The notes under the pieces are model-generated. The model was not told the DNA's origin, made no database searches, and worked only from the letters and a program-made list of their open reading frames with translations. Below are positions 1 through 7,978 of a DNA stretch of 64,000 bases, piece after piece. This DNA comes from QHXW01 sp963847515. Lineage in GTDB: Bacteria; Acidobacteriota; Terriglobia; Bryobacterales; Bryobacteraceae. Where the stretch lies: contig CAWKAA010000007.1 of NCBI GenBank assembly GCA_963847515.1, positions 248,001 through 312,000 on the forward strand, given 5' to 3'. Position 1 is the first letter of the stretch. Each line of letters begins with the position of its first letter. A program made the translations under genes and the position numbers.

Positions 1-2274
1 CCGCACGTCTCTGTCCCGGCTGCGAAGCTGCTCGATGGCTGCATTGCCCGGCTGATGCCGATATCGAACCAGCGGCGCCAGTTCCGCGTAGTCCCGGTAT
101 CCCTGGAGCTTTTCGTTGGAATCATGCTCGACCAGCGATGCATTGGTGGCGTGGAAATTCTCTCCCGTGCGCCAGTCGCCCAGAAAATGCGCCGTCAGTT
201 CCCCGAACGGATAATGGCGGCTTTCAAGCGGTGAGCAGACATCGTTGATGGCAACGCCCAGTTCTTTATACTGGCCCTGATAGCGTTCCAGTTCATTCCA
301 GCTGCTGGTGGCCAGCAGCACGCCATTCCGGTCATAGATGTCCCCTCGCGGAATTTCCCTGGCCAGCGACATCAAGCGAGGGTTGTGTTGCGCCCGTTTC
401 ACGCCGTCGCTTTCGAAAATTTTCACGTCACGCGCAATCAAGTCCTGATCGTGGACCACCTGAAAGTACGCGGCCCGGCCTACCAGAACCAATGCGCAAA
501 CGCCGAGTGCCGCTGCCAGGTAGCGTACGGGCCGTCCGAAGGGCTCTGCGATTTCCGTCCGAGGCGCCTGATTCGAAACCGAAAGAATCAAGGCAAACAG
601 CAGGAAATTCGCCAGCATGGCGGTGTTGCCGGAACTCAGAAACGGAGACACTACGCCCGAAAGAGGAATCGCGCCTAGCACGCCGCCGGATATGAGCAAC
701 ATCTCCAGCGCAAAAAGGCTGGCTAGCCCAACTGTGAGAAACAGCGCGTACTCGTCCGCCGCGGCACGCGCAATCCGGAAAGAACGGCGCACCAGAAACG
801 CAAACAGCAGGCCAATCGTGGCCACTCCCAGGAATCCCCACTCTTCTCCGATAGCCGGCAAAACAAGATCGGTATGGCCGGCTGGAATCAGCGCGGGATC
901 GCCCCAGCCCGGGCCCGATCCCCACAAACCGCCAGTCGCGAGCGCCCAGATAGAATGCGCCAGTTGATCCCCGCCGGTAACATCGTTGTCCCAAGGCGAA
1001 AGCCACATCGAGACGCGCGCCACAACAGTCTCCGGGTGGCCTAGCTTGTAGCCGATCGTCACGCCCGCAACTAACAGCAACAAGCCCATGAGAGCGAGTC
1101 CGGCGCGCCCCCTCGCCACCGCAAACATCACCAGAAAGAGAAAACCGATTACCAGCGCCGGACCGAGATCCTTCAGCAGAAAGAAGAAAAGCAGCGCACA
1201 GCCCACGCCGCACATGACCGGCAGCGCGTGGGAGAACCGCGGCAGATTGAACCATCGTAGGATTCCTGGCGCCAACCTCTTCTCGCGCAAATCTCGCAGC
1301 CGCTCCCAATGCGTGGAAAAATATCCCGCCAGAAACAGCACCAGCAGCACTTTGATGACTTCCACCGGCTGGAATGGACCGAGGTTTACCTTTGAATCGC
1401 TTCCGGTCGGGCCGGATCCCAGAGTCACCAGCAGCACGAACAATAGGAAACTAGCCAGCAGCGGTGTGTAGACCCAGCGGGAGAAGCGCCGGTAGTCAAA
1501 AAAACGGAAAAGCGGCAGCAGAAGCAGAGCGCAGCCTAGGGCGATTCCCCAAGCGGACTTGCTGAATTCGAGCGTGTCGCGCAGCGGATCGCGCAAGCTG
1601 AGCGCCAGAATCAGCCCCATCCCCGTCAGTAGCTGTAAACCCGGCAGGATGGCCGGGTCGCCGCAGAATCCCCTGCGCCGCCACGCGAAATGGACGCCAT
1701 AAAAACTCGCCAGATACAGCGCCACCCAGCCTAAGAATTGCAGCACGAAATCGCGCGGAGTCCGGACCACCAGCAGCGGCTTCACCTTCCCCAGCGGCAA
1801 TAACGCCACGCGTATTTCCCGCTTGCGCGGTTTCGCTTGTTGACTGGCAATCTGTTGGTGGAGCTGGTCGCGCAGTGTGTGCCATCGCGGCTCGCTCTCA
1901 ATCTCCTGCCGGGTGAGGCGAAGTCGAGCCAGCGCGCCAACGTTAGGCAGCGGCCGGTGGTTCACGACGTACGTCAGGATTTTGTCCGCCGCCAGTTCGC
2001 GCTCGAGGGGATCGGGGAAAAATTGTAAAAAAGGAAGCAGCTCCTCAGGCGTGCGAACCGCGTTGAGATTGAGCAGCTCTTTTTGTTCCAGGCGCGCCGA
2101 TAGGTCGTGGAAGTTCGCGGTTTTGGCCAGAAAAACCAGAGCGAGCCCTGCGCACACCATTACCGAAGCGCCGATCAGCCACGGTAATTCCTGGCGGCGC
2201 TCGCGCGGCACACTCCGCTCGAACGAGCCAATCTGCACCATCGCCCGCTGTTCCCAGCTCCTGGTCACCGGCAT
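1..2274 (-). CDS. FtsW/RodA-type glycosyltransferase fused to class-B PBP dimerisation region (3' partial)
   Basis: The frame is open for 758 codons from an ATG at 2274 to the left edge, so the C-terminus is missing. Residues 1-170 are lineage-specific, with one membrane helix near 33-50. A multi-helix SEDS domain follows, with family motifs such as NLGPFQPVEVIKV, HTDLVLPAIGEEWGFLG and LSSGNTAMLANF. After the last helix come the opening motifs of a class-B penicillin-binding protein (IPRGDIYDRNGVLLATSS). SEDS proteins polymerise lipid II and normally work with a separate PBP transpeptidase; here the partner seems to be joined in one chain. The ATG overlaps the TAA of the upstream kinase gene by one base, so translation is probably coupled. 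Whether the transpeptidase domain follows lies outside the window. Confidence 0.85.
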   Translation of the reverse strand, partial: MPVTRSWEQRAMVQIGSFERSVPRERRQELPWLIGASVMVCAGLALVFLAKTANFHDLSARLEQKELLNLNAVRTPEELLPFLQFFPDPLERELAADKILTYVVNHRPLPNVGALARLRLTRQEIESEPRWHTLRDQLHQQIASQQAKPRKREIRVALLPLGKVKPLLVVRTPRDFVLQFLGWVALYLASFYGVHFAWRRRGFCGDPAILPGLQLLTGMGLILALSLRDPLRDTLEFSKSAWGIALGCALLLLPLFRFFDYRRFSRWVYTPLLASFLLFVLLVTLGSGPTGSDSKVNLGPFQPVEVIKVLLVLFLAGYFSTHWERLRDLREKRLAPGILRWFNLPRFSHALPVMCGVGCALLFFFLLKDLGPALVIGFLFLVMFAVARGRAGLALMGLLLLVAGVTIGYKLGHPETVVARVSMWLSPWDNDVTGGDQLAHSIWALATGGLWGSGPGWGDPALIPAGHTDLVLPAIGEEWGFLGVATIGLLFAFLVRRSFRIARAAADEYALFLTVGLASLFALEMLLISGGVLGAIPLSGVVSPFLSSGNTAMLANFLLFALILSVSNQAPRTEIAEPFGRPVRYLAAALGVCALVLVGRAAYFQVVHDQDLIARDVKIFESDGVKRAQHNPRLMSLAREIPRGDIYDRNGVLLATSSWNELERYQGQYKELGVAINDVCSPLESRHYPFGELTAHFLGDWRTGENFHATNASLVEHDSNEKLQGYRDYAELAPLVRYRHQPGNAAIEQLRSRDRDVR

Positions 2275-4139
2275 TAACGCGGTCTCCGTGCCATCAGCTT
2301 CCGCGGGCTGCTGATCTTCTGATTCTGCGCTTCGAGAAGTCGTTCCTTGGCGCGATCGCGATACAGCCGGTTTAGATTGGCGCTCACATTAGAGAATCCC
2401 CCGATGGGTTCGTAGAGGTTGCGTGCACGTTCCAGATCGCCCTGCGCCAGCGAGAGGTACTTCGCCGACTCCGGATTCTTCGCGACCTTGGCTCTCTGTG
2501 CCTGCTGCAGTTCCTGTTCGGCGCGAAGAAGATATCCATCCGCTTGCTCCTCCAATTCGCGGGGACCGGGTTTGAAACCCAGTCGCTCGGCGTGGGAGAG
2601 TTCCGCCACAGCGCGGCCTACATTTCGAAAAGCGTAAACATCCAACCGCGCCAGGCCCAGGTGCGGATCGGGAGACCGGGGAAGACAAGAAACGGCCTCT
2701 TCGAAACTGGCTTTGGCCCGCGCCGCAGTCTGCTCCGTTTGCGGATTCTCGATCAATGCCAGGTAACCATTGGTAAGAGCCAGTTTGCCCTTAATCGCAG
2801 AATCTGAGTTATCCAGTTCGGCTGCGTGCTGAAGGCAGACGCGCACCTTCTGCCAATCGAAATCTTGCGGCGACGGCTCCGAGCTGTTCCGGTACTGCTC
2901 GATCACATCATCAGCGGCAGCCATGTAGCTCGATCGCAGCGGCTGGCTCAGCCAGCCGACTGGAGAGAAACGGCCCAATGGAAAATTGCGACGCTCCAGG
3001 GTCTTGTAAAGGTCCCAATCGGCATTGACGTCGGCGACGCTGCGGCGCGTGTAGTCGTGAGGCGTTCGCAGCGGCTTACTCTCTCTCCAAAAACGATAGG
3101 CGTACGCCGATTCGATATACACAAGAGAGCCCACGACCGCCCCAATCGCGACCGCACCGATTGGCACCAGCACCTTCTCCAGGTACCGCCTGAGATTGTG
3201 CGGCGGCGGCGCCGGCGCAGCCGATGGTTCACGATCCTTTTCCACCGTCGGGTTCACTTCCCACGCCCGCTGCTTCTCGGTTCCCGCCAGCGTCGGACGG
3301 CCATCCAGAAAAAGTTGAAGATCCTGTTCCATCGCAGCTGCGGCCGGATACCGGTTCTCCATCTCCCCGGCGAGACTCTTCCGGATGACGGCTTTTAGCC
3401 CGGCGGGACAATTTTCCGGCAGAGCGCGCGGAGGCCGCTTGGAGCGGATCAGTTCTTCCAGTTTCTGCGTACTCTGCGCCTGGTACGGCGGAAAGCCCGC
3501 CACCATTTCATAGAGCGTTGCGCCCAGCGCCCACAGGTCGGAATGCGGATCCACCTGCGCGCGGAGAAGCCGCTCCGGCGAGCAATAACTCGGGCTGCCA
3601 AGGTTGTGGTGGGTCAGGTGATGCGTGAAGGTGATGGCTTTCGAAATGCCGAAATCCAGCAGACGCACCGCACCGTCGGGACAGATCTGAATGTTCGAGG
3701 GTTTGATGTCCCCGTGTACCACGGCTCGCTGCCGGCCTTCGATTTCGATTTGGAATGAGTGCAGCTTCTCAAGCTGGTTGCATATTTCAGCGGTGTAGCG
3801 GGCGGCGAGCACCGGGTCCATCCGCCGCTCGGCTTGCAGGATCTCGGCCAGCGTCTTTCCCTCAACATATTGCATAGCCACGAAATAGCAGCCGTTCAGC
3901 TCCCCGCAATCGTAAAGCTCGAGGAACCGCGCGTCTACTTCGTGCAGTTGCTTTTGGATTTGCGCCCCGCGCCGTTCAGCCTCCAGCACCACCTGCGTCC
4001 ATGGGTCCTGGGATTGCTCGACGATCTTGAGAACGGCGTGGCGGCTGCCGTCCGTATCAAGGGCCAGGTAAACGTCGCTCATCCCCCGGCCGAGCTTGGA
4101 GATGATCTCGTACCGGCCAAAGTGCTTGAAATGCAACAC
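2274..4139 (-). CDS. Ser/Thr protein kinase, membrane-anchored, with C-terminal TPR-like region
   Basis: 621 aa. The N-terminal kinase domain (about 8-275) has a glycine loop (KLGRGMSDVY), VLK lysine, catalytic loop HGDIKPSN, DFG (LLDFGISK), and GSPSYCSPE in place of APE. HGD replaces the usual HRD, which makes this a non-RD kinase, so activation-loop phosphorylation may not control it in the usual way. A single transmembrane helix lies near 315-340, followed by an outer region with helical repeats reminiscent of TPRs. It starts with GTG at 4139 behind an AGGGTGGA stretch. It lies between the PP2C gene and the FtsW-PBP fusion, so phosphorylation of wall-synthesis proteins is a reasonable inference. 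The preceding 196 bases (4140-4335) show no gene. Confidence 0.88.
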   Translation of the reverse strand: MLHFKHFGRYEIISKLGRGMSDVYLALDTDGSRHAVLKIVEQSQDPWTQVVLEAERRGAQIQKQLHEVDARFLELYDCGELNGCYFVAMQYVEGKTLAEILQAERRMDPVLAARYTAEICNQLEKLHSFQIEIEGRQRAVVHGDIKPSNIQICPDGAVRLLDFGISKAITFTHHLTHHNLGSPSYCSPERLLRAQVDPHSDLWALGATLYEMVAGFPPYQAQSTQKLEELIRSKRPPRALPENCPAGLKAVIRKSLAGEMENRYPAAAAMEQDLQLFLDGRPTLAGTEKQRAWEVNPTVEKDREPSAAPAPPPHNLRRYLEKVLVPIGAVAIGAVVGSLVYIESAYAYRFWRESKPLRTPHDYTRRSVADVNADWDLYKTLERRNFPLGRFSPVGWLSQPLRSSYMAAADDVIEQYRNSSEPSPQDFDWQKVRVCLQHAAELDNSDSAIKGKLALTNGYLALIENPQTEQTAARAKASFEEAVSCLPRSPDPHLGLARLDVYAFRNVGRAVAELSHAERLGFKPGPRELEEQADGYLLRAEQELQQAQRAKVAKNPESAKYLSLAQGDLERARNLYEPIGGFSNVSANLNRLYRDRAKERLLEAQNQKISSPRKLMARRPR

Positions 4140-4335
4140 ACTCCACCCTAATCTGCGCCAAGTCCTGTCAGGTGCGGCAGGTCAGAAGACTCGCAGCGCG
4201 TTTTCGGCACTCCCCGCATTCTTAGGCGCCGACACGTTGAGACCGTGTGAACTTATGACGTGGCAGGTAAGGGCCGGTTTCGCTGGCATCGCATCATTGA
4301 GCGCCTTTAATGGCCGCACCCCCGGTTTGCAATTG

Positions 4336-5211
4336 TTACACACTCCGGTCCAGCAGATGGCCCAGACCGTTGAGCATCCTCCTCCACCAGCTCTTGATTT
4401 CCCGCACCTGTGTGACAGAGTGCCTGGCCCTCGCCTCCGACATCGCTTCCGATTCAATTCCCAGAAACTCTGGCCCTGCCACGAAAATCACGCTGATATT
4501 ATCCTTCCCGCCCTGCTGGTTTGCGGCGGCTACTAACTCCTGAGCGGTGAGTTCCGGATCGCCGGAATAGCGCTCGACAATAGCGCTGATCTCGGCCGAG
4601 GTCAGCATGTCGCTCAGCCCATCCGTGCACAGCAGAACGGCAGCGCCCGGCCGGAATGGGAACGACTTGATCTGGATGAATTCTTCGTCATGCGGCTCGC
4701 GCGGTCGGGATCCTACGTCGCGGAAGACTTCATTGCGCCTAGGGTGGCTCATGGCGGCTGCTTCGGTCAATTGGCCCTGTTCTTCCAATTCCCCCACTGG
4801 AGAGTGATCGGACGTCACCTTGCGCAGGCTGCCGTTCCAAATGAGATAGAGCCGGGAATCGCCCACATGGCCCAGGGTAATCTGGTCCTCTTGGACCACC
4901 GCGAGAGTGAGGACGCAGGCCATGCCGCGGCATTCTTCGCGATCCTGAGCCAGCCGGTAGATCTCGTTATTGGCGGCTGTGATGGCCTCACGCACCCGCT
5001 CGGCAAGATCGCCATCCGAACTCTCCAAGTGCTTTGGAATTGCCTGGATAGCGGTGTCGGCCGCCAATTCCCCCGCCGCCCGGCCACCCATGCCATCCAC
5101 CACCAGGAAGATGCCCCCGGCGTCGTCGACGAAAACACGGTCCTCATTATTCGCGCGATGAAGTCCTGGATCGCTTGCGGCGGCGGAACGCCACCCCACG
5201 GTTGCGTTCAT
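4336..5211 (-). CDS. PP2C-family Ser/Thr protein phosphatase
   Basis: About 291 aa from an ATG at 5211, preceded by AGAGGGG about 9 bases upstream. An in-frame start 15 codons earlier would overlap the small membrane ORF and is less likely. PP2C metal-binding motifs are in order: NEDRVF, VDGMGG, GDSRLYL, DGLSD and GGKDNISV. These Asp and Gly residues bind the two Mn/Mg ions that hydrolyse phospho-Ser/Thr. There is no membrane segment. It sits directly upstream of the kinase gene and downstream of the FHA gene, the classic kinase-phosphatase-reader set, and probably removes phosphates placed by the neighbouring kinase. Confidence 0.92.
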   Translation of the reverse strand: MNATVGWRSAAASDPGLHRANNEDRVFVDDAGGIFLVVDGMGGRAAGELAADTAIQAIPKHLESSDGDLAERVREAITAANNEIYRLAQDREECRGMACVLTLAVVQEDQITLGHVGDSRLYLIWNGSLRKVTSDHSPVGELEEQGQLTEAAAMSHPRRNEVFRDVGSRPREPHDEEFIQIKSFPFRPGAAVLLCTDGLSDMLTSAEISAIVERYSGDPELTAQELVAAANQQGGKDNISVIFVAGPEFLGIESEAMSEARARHSVTQVREIKSWWRRMLNGLGHLLDRSV

Positions 5212-5216
5212 CTGAC

Positions 5217-5312
5217 TCAACCCCTCTTCGCGCGGTACGCGAACGCCATGGCGCACGCAAACAGAAAGAACAGCAAAACAAACGGGATATGTGGACTGAA
5301 AGGAAACTTCAT
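5217..5312 (-). CDS. 31-aa single-helix membrane peptide between FHA and PP2C genes
   Basis: A very short ORF starting in an ATGA overlap with the FHA stop codon and ending 5 bases before the phosphatase ATG. The product begins MKFPFSPHIPFVLLFFLF and ends with a basic tail (YRAKRG), i.e. one hydrophobic helix with a positive C-terminus. The phosphatase ribosome-binding site lies inside its 3' end. Coupling on both sides and the clean membrane profile suggest a real gene, perhaps a small regulator or anchor for the signalling cluster. Function unknown. Confidence 0.55.
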   Translation of the reverse strand: MKFPFSPHIPFVLLFFLFACAMAFAYRAKRG

Positions 5313-6115
5313 TTCCGGGTTTCGAAGGAGAGCGTGATTACCTCGGCGATGCCGATCTGCGCCCGGTCGGGCAGCGTCTCCTCCACACCTTTCTTGAGCC
5401 GCTTGCCATCAAGCCATGTCCCATTGACGCTCTTGTCGACGATGCGAAACCGACCCGTTGCAGGATCGCGCCGTAGGCTCAGATGCTCGCGAGACACTTC
5501 GTCGTTGGAATAAAGGGCAAGATCCATAGGCAGGTCATCCCCGCCGCGCCCGATGCGCACGTCATTCTGTGAAACCAGATACAGTTGGGGGCCTGAATCG
5601 TCTTCGTACCGGATCTCGGCGTACACCGAATCGCTGGTCCTCCGGGTGATGGCGGCCGAGCGCTGGCTGGTCACTGAAGGCTCCCGGTCCATCAGCGTGG
5701 TCTTGGTACCACGGAAACCGGGCTGCGCGGTTTCGTTCAGCTCAGAATGAATCTCGACATCGCCCAGGGGAACGGTGCTCTCAATGTCGGGAAGAAACTC
5801 GAGCACCCAATCTCTCGAAGCGATCTTGAATTCCTTAGGCTGGCGGCCGGAGCGCTTCCATCCCCATTTCGAGGGCCGGCTGTTTAATTGCGTCACGCGC
5901 GTGCAGAGAGCCCGTTTCGCATCTTCGACGATCAGATCGAACACGCCCTCCAGCCTGGCGTAGTCCTCAGGGTGAAGATACAAACTAAAGACGCACGGCA
6001 GCAGAACGCTGTAGCCCATCTCGAACTGACCGAGTTCCATGTTCCGGCTCAGCTCGTTAATGATGGCCTGGCCGCTCAGCTTGGTCACAGCAGTCTTCAT
6101 GGTCTTTTCAGGCAA
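5309..6115 (-). CDS. FHA-domain protein with FhaA-like N-terminus (DUF3662)
   Basis: 268 aa. The N-terminal third resembles the DUF3662 domain of mycobacterial FhaA (ELGQFEMGYSVLLPC, HPEDYARLEGVFDLIV). The C-terminal 90 residues form an FHA domain with the phosphothreonine-binding residues in place: IGRGGDD, SREHLSL and NGTWLDGKRL. FHA domains read phospho-Thr, most likely on the neighbouring kinase or its substrates. A TTG at 6115 is preferred because AGGAGG lies 8 bases upstream; the ATG five codons later has no such site. It appears to be the first gene of the minus-strand FHA / small peptide / PP2C / kinase / FtsW-PBP operon. Confidence 0.88.
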   Translation of the reverse strand: MPEKTMKTAVTKLSGQAIINELSRNMELGQFEMGYSVLLPCVFSLYLHPEDYARLEGVFDLIVEDAKRALCTRVTQLNSRPSKWGWKRSGRQPKEFKIASRDWVLEFLPDIESTVPLGDVEIHSELNETAQPGFRGTKTTLMDREPSVTSQRSAAITRRTSDSVYAEIRYEDDSGPQLYLVSQNDVRIGRGGDDLPMDLALYSNDEVSREHLSLRRDPATGRFRIVDKSVNGTWLDGKRLKKGVEETLPDRAQIGIAEVITLSFETRK

Positions 6116-6174
6116 ATCCCACCCCTCCTGAGCTTCGACGTACGTAAAACCGCCAGGTTTCGTTCCGGCAAAGC

Positions 6175-6441
6175 TCAGCCGCGGTGGTGCGACCGTTGAG
6201 GATCGGGTGGATGAAGCTGATTTAATGGGAGATTCGTAACGGCGTGTCCTTGTGGAAGCATATCACGGCCAGCCGCCCGCAGAGCATCGCTGGCAGCCCA
6301 CTCAGCCCCGCGGAGGAGATCGGCGGCTGGCTGAGTGACGTCGTGAATCGCCGGTCTATCTTCACCCAGCGAAGCACAGATCGCTACGATCATTACCGCC
6401 ACAACAATAGCTGCCAGAAGGCGCAACATATCATTTCCCAC
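6175..6441 (-). CDS. Small hypothetical exported or membrane protein
   Basis: 88 aa from a GTG (or 84 aa from an ATG at 6429 with GGGA upstream). The N-terminus is a clear hydrophobic segment after a short charged start (MLRLLAAIVVAVMIVAICAS), consistent with a signal peptide or single anchor. The rest is polar, with an alanine-rich helix (DLLRGAEWAASDALRAAGRDM). No family recognised. It lies 43 bases downstream of the DUF1501 gene on the same strand. Confidence 0.42.
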   Translation of the reverse strand: MGNDMLRLLAAIVVAVMIVAICASLGEDRPAIHDVTQPAADLLRGAEWAASDALRAAGRDMLPQGHAVTNLPLNQLHPPDPQRSHHRG

Positions 6442-6484
6442 AATTAAAAACCCTGGTTTGCTAGAAAGGTTTCGGACAAAAACG

Positions 6485-7978
6485 CTAGGCCAGGATGTCC
6501 TGAATGACGGTCCCGGAAACGTCGGTCAGCCGGAAGTCGCGGCCGCTGTAGCGATAGGTGAGCTTGGTGTGATCGATGCCCATAAGATGCAGAATGGTCG
6601 CGTGCAGATCGTGGACATGAACTGGCTTTTCGGCGACTTTGAAGCCGAAATCGTCGGTGGCACCGTAAATGGTCCCGCCTTTGATGCCGCCGCCCGATAG
6701 CCACATGGTGAACCCGAAGGGGTTGTGATCGCGGCCACTATTGCTGCCGCCGGCCCCCGCGCCGATTTCCTGGACCGGGGTGCGGCCGAACTCCGAACCG
6801 CAGACCACCAGAGTGTCCTTCAACAGGCCGCGCGATTTCAGGTCCTTGATCACCGCGGCGAAGGGCTGATCGGAATCCCTCGCATTCTTGCGATGCATTT
6901 GAATGTCGACGTGGGCGTCCCAGGGATCGCCCTTGCCGTAGTAGACCTGGACCATGCGTACGCCGCGTTCCGCCAGGCGCACCGCGAGCAGGCATCCCCT
7001 CGCCGTGCTGCCGGGGCCGTAGAGCTTGAGAGTCGCCTCGCTCTCTTTGCGGATGTCGAATACGTCCGGCGCCTCGGTCTGCATGCGGTATGCAATTTCC
7101 ATGGACTGGATGGCCGCTTCGAGCTGGGGATCCTTGGTTTTCTCGCGGTCCAACTGCATCCTGTCGAGCTTTTCGAGCAGATCGAGTTCGCGGCGCTGTT
7201 CGGGAAGCGTGAACTTCTCGTTGTGGATGAACGAAATGAGTTTCTGCGGATCGAATTCTTTGCCCACCAGCTTGCCTTCGGCTTGCTTTTCTACCTTGTC
7301 AGCGATGAAGGTGCCTTGATGCAATGCCGGAAGGAAGGCGTTGTTCCAAAGCGGCGGCCCGACGGTTGTTGGCACATCGGGACAAAGCACGACAAACCCT
7401 GGCAGGTTCTTGTTCTCCGTTCCCAAACCGTATGTAAGCCATGAACCGAGCGATGGCCGTCCCACCTGGCTGTGGCCCGTGTTCATCATCAGCATGGACG
7501 GTTCGTGATTGGGAATGTCGGTGTAGATCGAGCGGATGAAACAGATGTCGTCGGCGCATTCGCCTACGTGCGGAAAGAGTTCGCTGACTTCCATGCCCAC
7601 TTGCCCGTATTTCTTGAACGTGAAGGGCGAGCGCATCAGCGAGCCGGTCTTCCGTTCGGTGGCAATGGATCCGCCGGGCAGCGGCTTTCCGTGATACTTG
7701 TCGAGCATCGGCTTGGGGTCGAAGCTGTCGACTTGAGAAAGCCCACCGTTCATGAACAGGAAGATGACGCGCTTGGCCTTGGCGGGATGGTCGAGTTTGC
7801 GAATCTCGACGGAGCCGTCTTTGCTCTCGATGGCGCCGGCCTTCGCCAGCGATTCGCCCACCAGGCTGGCGAAAGCGAGCATGCCGAAGCCGTTGCCGAT
7901 GCGGCAGAGCGCATCGCGCCGGGTTACTGGCGTTGGAGCTTTGTGCGGCAACATTCCTCCTTCTTCCTCAGTTGACAT
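6485..7978 (-). CDS. DUF1501 (sulfatase-like fold) protein with Tat signal
   Basis: 497 aa. A twin-arginine leader (TRRDALCRIGNGFGMLAFASLVG) follows a short N-extension and predicts folded export. The body has DUF1501 features: FLFMNGGLSQVDSFDPKP, FIRSIYTDIPNHEPSM, VVCGSEFGRTP and the histidine-rich HDLHATILHLMG near the C-terminus, related to the alkaline phosphatase/sulfatase fold. It overlaps the end of the DUF1549/DUF1553 gene by 11 bases. This pair is a recurrent module in Planctomycetes and Acidobacteria. Its biochemical role is unproven; polysaccharide processing is often proposed. Confidence 0.9.
   Translation of the reverse strand: MSTEEEGGMLPHKAPTPVTRRDALCRIGNGFGMLAFASLVGESLAKAGAIESKDGSVEIRKLDHPAKAKRVIFLFMNGGLSQVDSFDPKPMLDKYHGKPLPGGSIATERKTGSLMRSPFTFKKYGQVGMEVSELFPHVGECADDICFIRSIYTDIPNHEPSMLMMNTGHSQVGRPSLGSWLTYGLGTENKNLPGFVVLCPDVPTTVGPPLWNNAFLPALHQGTFIADKVEKQAEGKLVGKEFDPQKLISFIHNEKFTLPEQRRELDLLEKLDRMQLDREKTKDPQLEAAIQSMEIAYRMQTEAPDVFDIRKESEATLKLYGPGSTARGCLLAVRLAERGVRMVQVYYGKGDPWDAHVDIQMHRKNARDSDQPFAAVIKDLKSRGLLKDTLVVCGSEFGRTPVQEIGAGAGGSNSGRDHNPFGFTMWLSGGGIKGGTIYGATDDFGFKVAEKPVHVHDLHATILHLMGIDHTKLTYRYSGRDFRLTDVSGTVIQDILA

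Noticed and set aside
428..1309. 293-aa minus-strand ORF
   Set aside because: Low-complexity Arg/Gly/Ser translation in a shifted frame of the FtsW-PBP gene, whose own frame is open throughout.
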